The notes beneath the pieces are model-generated. The model was not told the origin of the DNA. It saw only the letters and a list, made by a program, of their open reading frames with translations, and searched no databases. Shown one piece after another: positions 1 through 27,681 of a stretch of 64,000 nucleotides of DNA (within the stretch, counting starts at the first letter, position 1; every line of letters begins with the position of its first letter). The DNA lies in assembly GCF_019649055.1 (NCBI RefSeq), contig NW_026570240.1:1116001-1180000 (forward strand), in the 5' to 3' direction. This DNA is from Paramacrobiotus metropolitanus (Eukaryota; Tardigrada; Eutardigrada; Parachela; Macrobiotidae). The translations under genes and the position numbers were made by a program.

Positions 1-64
1 GCGATCTGAAGTAAATAAATGTTGAAATTCACAATCACCTGCACTCAACGTCAGTTATTAGTAC

Positions 65-2309
65 CTGTGTCACTCTGGTTTCGTTTACATCTGTGGATGT
101 AGTTTCACAGAACAAATCACAAACTGGCAGATCAGAGGTAGTATAAGGTTGTTCTAAAAAACATCATTTCGTCTAATACAACGCCGATTTTTTTAACTAT
201 AATATCTGTACAGCCGCACTGTTCGAAAGATAATCCTTACCATATCGTTTATCAACATCTAGCAGATGCAAAATTTCCTCGTCATTTATAGTTTCCTTCC
301 AATACCGTAGGAAATCTTTGTCAGTTTGTTTTATAAAGGAATTGTAGATCCCCACGAAATTACCACAGTCTATAAAACCACATACTCATTAAGACTACGT
401 AAACAATCAAACTGTTTGCTCTGACCTGCGGAAAATACGGCAACGGAGGATAATAACGCATCCAAGAGCACCGAATGGCTATTTCGAAGCATGAGTGGGC
501 GAACGGCGTCAGAGGACCTGACCAGCAAGGCGTTTATGGAGAAATCGATCTCATTCGGAAGACCAGAAGACAAGGAAAGGGTCAACTTTTCGAAAGGATC
601 TTCTTCTTTCGCGTCATTCGGTAAGCCACAAGCCACACGAAGATATTCTGGAAAATAAGGCTGTTGTCAGTACACAGAAGGCATCATAAACCACGAAAAT
701 CGCACCTGGCAATCTGGAGTATCCAGGACCATTGATGCTAAAGCGCTTCAGTGCGTCGTCGTCATCGTCTTCGACGGGCGTGCGATTGAACTGGGAGCAT
801 TCATATTTCAGCAGATATCTGAAAAAAATCGATCGACCGTCGCCACCACTTGTTGAATGATTCGACTAAATTCGAAACACTTATGTATTTCCGAAAGCCA
901 AAGCTAAAACAATCTTTTTCTGTACATGATTTTCAAGGGAAATAATAATTACGTGATATCTGAGGAAGCTGTTGAATAGATTACAGCAATCACATAAATA
1001 CAGGTTTTCAATCTCTACATTAAATTAAAGTTGAGCGTGTCGGGCCTCAAAACTTCAGCCGATAATTAATTCTCTTCTCCTTAACGATAACAGAAAATTT
1101 TAAAGCTCAAACAGCAAAAGGGTTATCAATTAATGAAATATCAGCATTAAAGCAAAATTCTACATACATACATCAATATATGGTCGGCCGTTACTACACG
1201 ATCTAAACACCGCTATCGTTCATAAACAACAAAAATCTTCCACAAAACTGACAAGTAAAAGAGAACACCGCCTCAAGAACAATCCCAGCCAAGAAACACA
1301 AAATCTCCAAGAATTTAGCAACACTGGAACTGACTTACTGATAATACAAGGACTTGACGGCATGCCCAGCATTGGCACATGGCTTTGGCATCCCCAGAGC
1401 ATATGCCACCGATTCCCATCCATTCTGATGGCACACCTACAGAAAAAATGTGTTTGCATCATAACAGTAAAAAATACAACTTATGAGCGCTCGCATTTTA
1501 TCACTATTAAGCTGTAAGCACGGCAAAAAAACAATCGTTCACTGCATACACCCAATCGCATTCAATGCGGATTTGGAAACATACTGTTATAAGAATTTTC
1601 CACGGGTACAATAGCCATGGTTGACACAAACAAACCACGGACAAAGTAAGGCACAGTGGCGGAAAAAAATCAGAAAAACAACACAAAGAATAAAACCAGG
1701 CTTGAAAGTTGAAATCATTTACGAAAGCCTTTGCAGTGTGACATTCATCTGATGGACTGCAAATTGTACCTATTCCTCGCAATGCAATGTTCCGCAAATT
1801 AATAAATTTCAAATATAAAATAACTTAACGTTATAATGCGAAACACATCAGAAACAATGCTTAAACACGGTCAGAAATTACAAAAACCACGGTTTAAATT
1901 GCTCTACAATGGAAACAGGCTGCGTCACCCGAAATTTAATTACGGAAGCTCTCTTAACCGTCACAAGTCGCCAAATCAATTAGTCTTTGGTACGCAAAAA
2001 AATTCCAAGTAAACTGCACGTACCCGCTGCCATCCGCCGCGCGATATCACAGTCTGGTATAATAAAAGCAAATTTACAGGCTTTCCGTTGAACTGGGGCA
2101 CATTTGGAGCCTTTTGCCTGCAAAATTCCACATTTTTATCGCATATTCCGCGGTCTTCTTGACAGACGCATAATCCCAACAGTGCGCAACATTATCCCCG
2201 TCGGCTTCCTCCGCGATTACGACGAGTAAACTCACCCATTAGCTCCCAAGAAGCGAAAAAGGTCCTCTGCAAACTGCGAGGTCGCCGATGAACATGGCGA
2301 TTTGAGCAT
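65..2309 (-). CDS. ARID2: ARID2 (BAF200), PBAF chromatin-remodelling subunit, 5' part
   Basis: AT-rich-interaction-domain protein, the DNA-binding subunit that defines the PBAF form of nuclear SWI/SNF. Seven phase-consistent exons on the minus strand, in order: 2309-2236, 2117-2024, 1436-1339, 818-706, 647-426, 369-241 and 123-65, giving 263 residues before the window ends. The start ATG at 2309 has an in-frame stop just upstream. The ARID domain fills roughly residues 10-100 and includes ISRGGWQRVC, QNGWESVAYALG and the YYQYLLKYE helix. An acidic run of five Asp follows. The next conserved block contains LSLSSGLPNEIDFSINALL and DKDFLRYWKETINDEE, which match ARID2 after its ARID rather than other ARID families. 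The C-terminal RFX-type and zinc-finger regions would lie beyond the left edge. The domain is divergent from vertebrate ARID2, but collinearity over six exon junctions makes the family call secure. Confidence 0.88.
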
Positions 2310-4489
2310 TTCGTGGGCTTTGCTGCTGCACAACGCACACTATCCCACTGAAAAGTGACCAGTCATCGAACAAATTAGTTAATAAGAGAACCCGCGCGAA
2401 GATCTCACATTCTCACAACAGAAATACTGGATTTTATTATTACAGATACTGATTAGGCACAGATAAGTTGTCGCATTCATAGACTTGACTGCGCAGCGCT
2501 CACACACAAGCCACAGGGCCAAACATGAACCTATCGAGCAAATCTCCATGCGTTAGCTTGCAAGCCACTCTCCACTCGGTTTATTTACGCTATGTGGCAG
2601 TGGTGGATTGCAAGCTTTATGCAGGTTCAAAACATTTATATGTGAATTGTAGCATCCGTGCATCCAAATTGATCCCAGGCTCCCAGTCAGGTCCGATTCT
2701 TTGTGTTCCGCTTGAGTTAGAAGTTATTTATGTCCTTCGAGAATGTAACTTAAATGATTTGTCCTAATTATTAATTGTAAAACTGCTTTGTACTTTCCTT
2801 AACGATTTCGTCATCCATAAAGGACAAAAGCTGAAGGGATGATGTCGTCAGAGCATCATTGCGCTGCAGCCTGGTGTGATATGCAGTTCGCATAGGCCAA
2901 AAATTCATTCAACAATTCATTTGAAACCAGTTTTAATGTTCACCCTTGGCAGCTTGCGAGCTAGCATTTGCGATGGGACCGTTTGTTATAACGCTTCGGT
3001 CGCTTCCAATTCCACCATAATAATTTTCGTAACGTAACTCTCCCCCGTACGAATACGTGCCTTTTTGTAAATGGATGACAGAATTTGGCCTTTGTTGTAG
3101 TCTGATTATTACTTTGTCGTCGATTTTAACTTCCAAATCCCATTTTGAGCTAATATTCTGAGCTAGAGCGCGAAAAATATCTAATATCATAGTAATACTA
3201 AAGGTGCTTATCGCATTTTCTGATTTACAACGGTATAATACATACTGCGTAATCGTTAGAAAACACTTTTGCATGTTAAAGAAGTGCAGTGAAAAACGCC
3301 GACATACAGTAATACTCCACGGTTGAAACTTAAACATCCAAAAGCTCCATTCTCCCGTAGTTTAAAAGGTGAAGTGCGTCCGCGTTTCCACTTTTTATTA
3401 TCTGATGGCCCTTCCCTGTTAATTATAAAGAAAGCGTGAAAAAATTACAGTTGTGCGATATATACACATCCAGATTTATTTGTGAATTGGTGGAGAAATG
3501 GTACTATATATCTCACAAAGTCTGGAACGCGTGAAGGAACAAAAACCAAACTCCTAGAGGAATATCGTAAATGTATAATTACAATACTGAATTTCTTTCG
3601 TAAATTTAATGTAAGATTAAATGATACCAAATTAAGTGTTAAAATAATACCAAAATAAGTGGGTGTCCCGTTGTACTGTAACAAGCCCTCTCGCTACACA
3701 GCTTAAAGTGCGATTTCGCAAACCAGCAAACCAGCAACAAATTCCAATTTTAAAGTCTTCTTGGAGTTAAGGAACTCTCTGGGTTCCTTTAAGATACAGA
3801 ACATCCATAACTTTGCACGCAGCAACAATCGACAGGCCTAAAACAAAGTGCACTTGAAGCTACAGAGCACTTAGAGGTGTGCAGCTAGAGGGCCTAATAA
3901 AAAACGTTAGTAGATTCTGCTTGATTTCGTTTGGACTCTTACGCCGTTTATCCCACGGGAAGCGAAAAAAATTCGATTTGGAGGCTTTCAGCTCTGTTTT
4001 CTTTATCTATTATACTGCATTTTCACGGTTTAAGATACTGTACTTCTATGTCCGCATCCCTCTGTATACTAGTACAAAACAGTACGTATATCTGTATATA
4101 CCGTGCACGTGTCAGCCAAGTTGACCATAAGCCAACACCGGCTTTTACCGAACCTTGGAAAAAGTTCACAAATTCACCGGCCAGTTGCAGGTTTCAAAAA
4201 AAGGCCACGATCGAGGTGTGACCTTTGACCATGCATCCTTAGCGCATCGTAACGACAAGAAATTCAATGACGAACATTTGACTTGGATAAGCATTTAAAA
4301 ATTTTATGGCAGTAATATTTTAATGCCTATAAAAAGTCTGTAATGCGGTGTTTCGGTGTTTCTTCGATTCTGGTAATATATTCGCTAATCGCTATTACGC
4401 TAATTGCATTCAGTGCAGCGGTGACCCGAATGAGCAAAATTAAACAAGCCTTATCGGTTAGGCGCCTCTTATTTAAGGATACGGCTATT
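2310..4489. other. Region upstream of ARID2, no firm gene
   Basis: This stretch should hold the ARID2 promoter on its left side. I see no conserved protein. One minus-strand open frame at 2933-3337 (134 codons) is the only sizeable one; its last 70 residues are hydrophilic and protein-like (for example KIDDKVIIRLQQRPN), but I found no convincing upstream exons and recognise no family. It may be a terminal exon or chance. Confidence 0.3.
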
Positions 4490-4915
4490 GTCACCCCTTT
4501 TGCACCCCTTTTTGATCAATTTTTTTAAAAAATAACATATATATATCCCCTTTGACTACTGTTTCTCACCCGCGTTGGCTGTTTCCACCACCTTTCAATT
4601 TATTCTTATAGTTTTGCCACCAGTTTTTAGGTTAACCTTAGCATCTTCAGGATTTGTTTTGCTGATGAGTTCCGCAGTGAATGCGATCGCGAAATTAAAT
4701 CCACAATTGCGTCCATCCCTTTGCTGCTGCACGCGCGGAAACAAAATTTCGGTGACCTCGTTGTAAAGGAGTGGCAGTTGTCAAATGGGGTGAACAAGGT
4801 GGTGGCAAACTGACCATACTTAAACGGGGTCTATATTTTATTTAAAAAAAGGGGTGGCAGTAGTCAAACGGGGCACCCCTTTTTGACACTAGGGGGGTGA
4901 CACTAGTCCCACCCT
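4490..4915. repeat. Cluster of CCCC-TTTGAC-ACTG motifs in both orientations
   Basis: A short motif recurs in direct and inverted form. CCCCTTTGACTACTG at 4547 is mirrored by GGCAGTAGTCAAACGGGG near 4857 and by GGCAGTTGTCAAATGGGG near 4773. GCACCCCTTTTTGA occurs as direct copies near 4502 and 4873. GTCACCCC and GGGGTGACAC variants sit between. The arms are imperfect and no coding sequence is present. It could be a decayed miniature inverted-repeat element or a locally expanded satellite-like motif. Confidence 0.45.
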
Positions 4916-5743
4916 TTATATAATGTTATGTTAACAGATAAGCTTTTGCACGGATTCTAGATCTCCGGGTCCGACCACAATCCTTCCCCCGAAGTACATA
5001 GGTATGTACTCTTATACAAATTTGCAACTTGTACTACCGCCATTTCGATGAATGTGCCAATTATAGCTATACAGATACATGTTTTTTAGGCACGTTGATC
5101 GATGACTGCAACTACTGCACACAGCAATCTATCTCATTTTTTTTCACGAGTACAGAAGCAACTAATATTAATGTTAACGTTGCATTAACCATGCTCCATA
5201 CATCCATGGCTATCCATAGCTATAAGAAACAAAAAGATCAAGCGGCAAGTCAGATCCCGGCCCATACAATCGAAACTGCCTCATAGCAATGTTATGGATC
5301 TTGGATTTCTTTTATTTAACATGGAAACGCTATTTTTCAAAAGATTACGGATTTTTGGTGAATTAATTTTCATATTTAGTTAAGTATAAAGCATCGTCAG
5401 CGTCGTGCGAAGTTAGAAATATCCAGAAAATTTTTGAAACTATCAGATTCTTGAAAGAACCTCCCAAATTAATGACAAAATATACTTATAAGTAATTTAA
5501 TGTTTACGAACGAGATCCTACGAGCAGGAATTTTTCAAGTTGGCATGATTTGCTTTTTTCCAACACAATCGCAGCTTGGACGGTCGGAGAGATTGTACAA
5601 CCTTAAATGTATAAAACAGAAGTACGCATGCCACATTTAGGCCCAAACAACTGCATGTCCAGAGTATTTGTGCGGGAAATAAGTACAGTTTGTAATTGCT
5701 TTATGCAATTAATGCATCGAACCGCGTTTGTTCAACAATCCAA

Positions 5744-6322
5744 GACAAGAGCGACTTTAGCGAGTGAATAAAAGAGTACCGCCAAAAGCCAGCTGGCAAC
5801 GGATGTATCACACGCCGCCCTGTGCAGTTCGCGCTGGTTACAACTTACAAGAAAAAGTGGGTAACTCAATCTTTGGGACATTCTTAAATCAATTAAACAG
5901 ATAACTCTGAGGTTACTGCCTTTCCTTGGCGCAATGGGAAGCCGATGGTATGGGATGTCACTGTTGCCGATACCTTCGCCCAGACCTACATAGGCCATAC
6001 ATCGCGTGTCCCAGGAAGCGCAGCGGAAGTGAGAGAGAATCAGAAGTTAGGGAAGTACGATGGACTCGCGGATCGATACGTAGTACAACCTCTGGCTTTT
6101 GAAACTACGGGGACATTTGGACCACTAACAAAGAAATTTTTCAAAGATCTGTCAAGAAAGATTTGCGAATGTAGTGGTAACCCTCGGTCGGGAGAGTTTT
6201 TGCGTCAGAGAATCAGCATTGAAATACAACGCGGAAGTGCTGTGTCTGTCCTCGGAACATTTAATGAGATGCGAGACAACGAAGACGTTTTTTTAGCGTT
6301 TAGATTGGCTAATCGGGAATGA
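5744..6322 (+). mobile_element. Remnant of a non-LTR-type retroelement, C-terminal endonuclease-like end
   Basis: An open frame from 5897 to the stop at 6322 carries TAFPWRNGKPMVWDVTVADT, then GSAAEVRENQKLGKY, then PLAFETTGTFGPLTKKF and FLRQRISIEIQRGSAVSVL. This order (Asp in WDVTV, then a Glu/Lys-rich helix ending in KY, then an AFET strand) resembles the region after the reverse transcriptase in many invertebrate retroelement proteins, and the Asp-Glu-Lys pattern resembles restriction-like endonucleases; that last reading is inference. From about 5770 a second frame reads TDVSHAALCSSRW, which fits the segment expected just upstream, so the element is frameshifted and stop-broken there. An AATAAA lies just downstream near 6380. 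No reverse transcriptase remains, so the copy is dead and 5'-truncated. Confidence 0.62.
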
Positions 6323-6329
6323 TTGGAGC

Positions 6330-7808
6330 CCGATGTTGTATTTCTTAGCAGCTCCGCTGTGATTTTGTTATTATGCAATAAAATATGTAGGTCTAACTCT
6401 GAGGTAGTAATTTACCTAGCCTAAAATGAGCGATAAGCTAAGATAATACCCGCTTAGGACTTAAATATTTGACAAATATTAGGAATTCAATATTTGACAA
6501 CTAGGAATTCAATATTTGACAACTGAAACCTAACAAATGTAAAAAACAGGGACAGGGACGACCACCACAACGCAAAATTTTTTGTTTATCTGGAACTATT
6601 CTGTACTCACATAACGCAAAATTCAAATAGCATTTCTTCTCCAGGTTTGAATGGAAAAACCTGTACGGAAGTTTACTAAAGGGCACGGAAGTATATCAAA
6701 GGTCATTCTTTCAGTTTGTGCAAGTGGCATGTGCGTTGTCAGCTTTTGTTTTACAGATTTTCCATTGGGCAAACATGCTCAACTGTGAAGTTGTAAAACT
6801 ACCGGTATTTCGCACTGTGTGAGACTTCATAGCACTTTGTACTGAGACTGTACATAAACATGGCGAACGGTGAAACTGGCAAACCACAATGATCAGCTTG
6901 CGTGCAAGCAGTAAGAAATCTAAATCATAAAGTAAAACGACAAAGGATTAAGCTAATCTTTGATCAAAAATTAGCGCTGTGTATTCGTCATTGGTTCGCG
7001 ATACCTTATGGTTGAAACCTTACGCGGATCGGTTATCACATTGAGTTATAGCGTTGTTTAATACTATACGATTATCCTATTTAAGACGCTTCATTTTGCA
7101 CCTGCTATCGAATTACTTGCCGTTATGAAAGTGGAAGACCACCTCAATTCACTAACCCACCATGGCAAAAAGGGCGATCACTGTTATTTTATTTTAATCT
7201 GAAACATCGCAACAGATCCAAAAGCAATTAAGTTATAGTTATAAACATTTATCAAACAGACCAACATATCAATAAAAACATCCAAATTATTCTAACAAAC
7301 CACAGCCAAGTGGCACCCTGTAATCACCCACAATCCAGAAAACAGAATTATGACACATTCCAGTGGTATTTCCATGAGCCTAGAGGATCAACCCGAAGCA
7401 TAAAATCGACATCGGTCTCTCGGTCTTTGAGATCAGACAGGAAATACACAAGCAACAAAAAATTTCCTCATTTTGAGCAAAATACGAACTCAAATAAAGA
7501 ATATTTCTGTGATGAATTTTTTTAAAATTTGGATAATTGACACAACACCACGCACAGCAAGAATATCATCGTACTGTACACATAAAATTCTCCGTAATGT
7601 CCGTCGTCTCGCCGACTATCGTTGCCCGGACCTCTCAAAGTCACCGCAATTTACTGTCCGGCATCCAAATTTTACACTGCACCGTAGTCCCCAGTAATAA
7701 ATCCATCCGTAAATTATGCATCACAGCAACGTTTGACCACTCGGCTTCAGGGCAGTATTCCGTCGCCTTGGGCAGCTGATCCTCTAAACAGATCTTTGCT
7801 GAAGAAAA
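6330..7808. other. AT-rich intergenic region
   Basis: No conserved gene is visible between the retroelement remnant and the 3' end of PDE3. It holds the 22-base tandem duplication at 6481-6524 and presumably the PDE3 3' untranslated region at its right end. Confidence 0.4.
6481..6524. repeat. Perfect 22-base tandem duplication
   Basis: The unit AGGAATTCAATATTTGACAACT (shown here only as its key parts AGGAATTC and ATATTTGACAAC) occurs twice back to back, at 6481-6502 and 6503-6524. A partial copy, ATATTTGACAAATATT, lies immediately upstream near 6464. Confidence 0.85.
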
Positions 7809-22923
<15,115 letters not shown>

Positions 22924-25900
22924 CTTCAAGCCGGTCTTTGCTTTAACGCCTGCAACTGTAAAACATTCATTTATAGTACTGCCAAATAACACAATCCATC
23001 GAATGACAGAATGATATAATTGCTGTTTATTGTGTATCGTAATTTAATTACGTTAATAACAGTACAATCAACTGATGCACAAAAAAACTTCTCATTCAGT
23101 CAGTTGCTTTACTGCTGTTACTGCATTGGTTGTACGAAGCACTAACAATAAATAAAACTTCCCATATGAAATAGAAAAGTACCACGACGTCAATGACAGC
23201 AACTTTTTTTGTGAAACGCAATGGCACAGCCATTCACAACACCTCAACGTCAGTCCAGCGTGTGCCTACGACACAATGTTAACAAAAGTGCAAAGCTTTT
23301 TACAGTAATTTCAAATCAGAAAGCATATCCATTCCGTCAAACGTGGTTATGAAATAATTACTAAAATAGTATAGTATAGTACTTACTAAAATAATAAACG
23401 TTTTGCTCTTGTGTACAAAGAAGCATTTCAGAAAATGCAAGCCAAACTCGCATAAAAGCCATTTAGACATAAACATTTCTTTGCTTACAATCTTATACGA
23501 CTGTAGTCGTGAATTGCCGATGCAAATTTGACTCGGTTAAACACGGACCGCTACATGGTGCTACACCACGTATTGAACATTTCGTACGGAGCTCTTAAAC
23601 CGCATATTCCAAGCCGACTGTCAAAAAGCTGCCTATAATAAGCAAAAACTGCCCACCATTTACTGCTACGATTTGCGAACGACCAAGTTTCTGTCGGTCC
23701 ACTAATTCAATACAACTAAACTACATTACCCGGCAATTGGTGGAAAGTAATAGCAACTCATAAAAATCGGAAAGAATAACATGCAAAGAGGAGATTAATG
23801 CAACCTGCAAATCACCCATAAAGCGACCCGCAGCATCGATAACGTAAATTTCCGAATAATTGTGGTGCAATAATCTCTTATCGAAACTATTAAATCAATC
23901 ACTTTCGAGTTTCGATACTGTCGAAAATCGAGGCGTAAATCGACAGAAAACACCATGCTTGGTTGCATGAATTCAGTCACCCAGAATTGATTTAAAATTA
24001 ATGTAGCACATTAAAATTAAAAATGTGATCAAAATTAAAAATGTAAGAGAGTTCCCTAGCGAAACGCAGAGATCAAAAGGACATTTAAATAATTTCAAGC
24101 GGTTTACATCCGACTCCCACAAATCACGTTAATGGTACTTTAACCTTACGATTAGATACGATATGCAGTACTAAATCTGTATGCAAATAACACCCACAAA
24201 AAACGGAAATCTTCCCACAATCTGACAGTTTAATAAACATTTAGTACTTGTCGATGCTGGTCCCTTTGTGCAGGCCTCCGCTAATTTATATTACAATTTA
24301 TGTAACAATGCTACAAGTGGAGCGCAGTTTTTCTCAGCTTTTTCTTTGCCTAATAATAATACTGCCTTAGTTTCCAGATGTACTAATTTTCCGCTGCTTG
24401 GTTCAGAGAGCAGTGATTTGATTTCCGTCGCTACATTCAGATTGCAGGGTTGGTAAGTAATTGATAAGGCCGTAATGCAAAGGTTTAGTAAACAATATTC
24501 CCGATCAAATTTCATGCGAAAAACGGCAACGAGTATTCGACGGCGACAATGAAAAGCATCTTGTGACAGCTCAAATGGGCACCAGGAAACAGCTGAAAGG
24601 CCAGTAATTACCTTAAAACCCACCAAAGAAACCAAAACAGGGGGAATACAATGCCGAAAGACGGTGCGCTCAAGCAATTCCCTGATGCATATCACATTCC
24701 TTTCCGTCACGAAAGCGCATCACTTGCAGGGAAAAAATTGACACTTGGACTCAGATTCCGATGACATGTGTTTAGATTACAAATGACGAAATTGCCCGCC
24801 TCCGTTTTATCAGACGAATTATGCCGACTAAACGGATTATATTACATGTAAGACCCACTGCAATCCGTATCAATAACAGCTTACCTCGCCGCTCAAATAC
24901 CAATCGTAATCACCCAGAGACCCCGATTACCACCAAAGCCAGCCCGCTCATATTATTGCTGAATAAGGAATTTCCTGATGAATGGTTCGCAATGCATCCG
25001 CAGTTCCGCACACGGTGTCGTGTAGCAAATCACACTCACATACGCTTCGTACATGTATGTGCAGCCGTTGAGCTTCGCAAACGCACTGAAACTCCTCAGA
25101 TCTTTCTGAAGAATCTCGGCCAACAACGCAATAAATTAACGATGTACGTGTTTCGCAAAAATATATATTGCTCTGCAAAACAGACGAAATGCTGTGCAAC
25201 TCATGTGCTCATAAAGCCCAGCTGAATACACTGCGCAAGACATAAGAACAGATGCCAGAAAAAGTAAAACTCAGCATGATGGTGAGCATAAAGAGGATTG
25301 TGGTTTAGGCGACACAAACTGGAGCAAAATGTTGAACCGTTTTTCAAGTTCGTTGCGGGCCTTCTTCGATGTCACAAAGTCTCTCCAGCCATAAAGCTTT
25401 ATTTGTGTCACTGACAGTGAACCAGCTATCTATCTCTCGTACTTCTCTCGCTCTCTCTACCTTGGTGTATATGCCGGCGATAATTCACAAACTGGCAGCC
25501 TCTGCGGCGGCGGTGCCGCGCGCGGGCATGTTTGTACGCCAATGTGTATAGTGTAGAGCACGGCGCACCACAGTCCCTCTGTTTTCCCGGCTTGTTAAAT
25601 CAACTCCCACTGTGCGCCGGGATCAGTAAACAATCCTTTAAAGTTTGCAGCCTTTGAGCACAACTTGACAATCGGCAATTTTATGCAAATGAATCTGCCG
25701 CTCAAGCTAGCATACATAAAACGCCTCGTGATTATGATCTATGGCAGTGCGGTACTGTACATGTGGCGGAACAATTGACATCAGTATGCTCACGTACAAG
25801 GGGAGCATGAATGGATGTTTGTAATCAATCGACTATCGGAAGGTTTTACAACATTTCATTTCTGGTTCAAACACATGTCGATCTCATGACCAAGCGCATG

Positions 25901-26797
25901 ATATTCAAATTAAAAGCCTTATAACCACGTTTTCTGTGTCTACATTCAGTTCTTCCCGCTACACGAGTATGTATAGTGCACTCGGTGTAAGTATAATTCT
26001 GTAACCTGTAGTATCTGTATTCTGTTAAAAACTTAGCTTGCACACGTACTGTATTCTAGAATTGTTGTTTGTTTGTAGCTTTACACAATTCAGTTGTAAT
26101 GTTTTTGACGCAACGACCAGTTCCAGAATCTCAACCCTGAGCGTAGTTAACCGCTTACATATTCGGAACTGCCCTTTCTGACAAATAAATTATAGCGCTT
26201 AAAAGTAAGGTAAAGCACACTTTTGACTGACTTTCAGGAGCGTGCGTCTCTGTTTTCCGTGTGGTTCAGTGGTTTGTGGACATACAAAAATATCAAACTG
26301 TGATTCCAAGTTGCCGTATTATGTTTTACTATTGTTCTCGTTTCTTAAATAACATAAAAGATAACCACAATATGTGGAAGAATCACCGCATTCGTACATT
26401 AATTTTGTCTTTGCAAAAAAGCAATTATCTCGACCACAGCAAGATTTTGATGTGCACTTGTATGGAAAATAATTTATTGAATATTATTATTAAAAGAAAA
26501 GTCAAAAGAGTCGTCTGTAAAGTAAAACCGATAATTAAGCGGAGTGCCGGTAAAACCTTGAATCTGTTGGCAAATACTGCTCCAGGTCTGAAACTGAAAG
26601 GGATGACTGTATGTCTGTAATTGCATCTGTGTTTGCCCAAGCAACTGGATCTGCATCACTGTAATATGTGTGCAATACAAACTTAAAAAGGGCGATTAAT
26701 TTTTCCACAAAAGTGTGGTGTGCTCGCATATAAATACTACTCTGCAGGACGCTACAGAAACCGCGTTTTACTTACATCACATTGGGAAAGTCTGACC
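22924..26797. other. Region upstream of PDE3, possible promoter near 25.4-25.6 kb
   Basis: A good acceptor (TTTTACAGTTGCAG) lies about 25 bases before the PDE3 start, so a 5' untranslated exon is expected further right. The best promoter candidate is the unusual block at 25429-25530: a CTCTCGT-TTCTCTCGCTCTCTCT tract, then a GCGGCGGCGG-GCCGCGCGCG tract, unlike the AT-rich surroundings. No conserved gene is visible elsewhere in this stretch. Confidence 0.3.
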
Positions 26798-27295
26798 ATG
26801 GGTACCGAAAAGACACCTAGTCACCTACTGATGGTAGTTGCACAAAACTCCGATGGTAGTTCTATTGAGGGTAGTTTTAATCCATTGATATCCATGCAAG
26901 TAAGTAACGAATTATTGTACACTCGCATCTTTCGCATGTACAGATATACCTTCATTAATCTCAACAGAATAAATGGACTTGTCTGTGGTGAGGTACGACT
27001 ACGGTGGTAGTTTTCGTTTTCGTTGTTTTATCATATTTTTACTTTGCACCCGTTTATGATCGGTCATTTTGCTTTTTGGCTTTAATTATATAATTTATTT
27101 GTTCGATTAGGTGTTTAAGGTCAACCGCTGATGTTTCCCTGCCAGCTTGGGTGGTAGATGCACTACATCTGCTTTGTGTCTCCGCAACATCAGAAAACAA
27201 CATCCAGCAAAGAACCTCATCTTATGTCCCTCAGCGTCTCAACAATCTACCTGAACCGCCTGCAATCGCTCCAGGATCACACATCCATAAGTTAA
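26798..27295 (+). CDS. Possible small two-exon gene, 67 residues
   Basis: Not recognised. An ATG in a strong context (GACCATGG) at 26798 opens 34 codons (MGTEKTPSHLLMVVAQNSDG at the start) ending at a donor, CAA|GTAAGT, at 26899. In the same phase, an acceptor at 27193 (ACATCAG|AAA) opens 33 more codons (KTTSSKEPHLMSLSVS...) to a stop at 27295. The product would be small and soluble. It lies about 390 bases beyond the rapsyn stop, converging with it. Phase agreement over a single junction is weak evidence, so this may be chance. Confidence 0.28.
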
Positions 27296-27681
27296 CATAA
27301 ACAGCAAGTAAGGCAGCAGGTTGCGGCCGGACTGAGCAAACGGATCGACGCTTGTATACTTGGAGCAGATAACTGCATATTTTATAAAAACTTTCACAAA
27401 TTTTTAACAGCAGCAAACCGCACCCACTCTTTGTAAACCCGAGAAAACTTTTGGCACGATCCAGTAGCCACAAAAGGACTTGTCTAACAACGCCGATACT
27501 GAGAAGTAAATACATTTTGCCATAAATCTCTACATAAACTACCACTCCGTTAATACTAAATTTCAAATGCATTGTACCAACCGGTATAAATTAGGACAAG
27601 ATCGAATATAAATGCACAATCGCGCTACAGCTTTTCAACACATTAAACTCAAATGGTTTTCGCAATGTTGGCGGCTGATTA

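Noticed and set aside
2933-3337. 134-codon minus-strand frame
   Set aside because: Kept only as a note: no partner exons and no recognised family.
24217-24456. Plus-strand 80-codon frame with VDAGPFVQASANLYYNLC
   Set aside because: No start codon in a good context, no splice partner and no family recognised; length is within chance expectation.
24291-24710. 139-codon minus-strand frame upstream of PDE3
   Set aside because: No conserved motif and no consistent splice partners; it overlaps the previous frame antisense.
26474-26729. Glutamine-rich minus-strand frames (QIQLLGQTQMQLQ)
   Set aside because: Two overlapping frames read equally well, no conserved domain, and no splice support.
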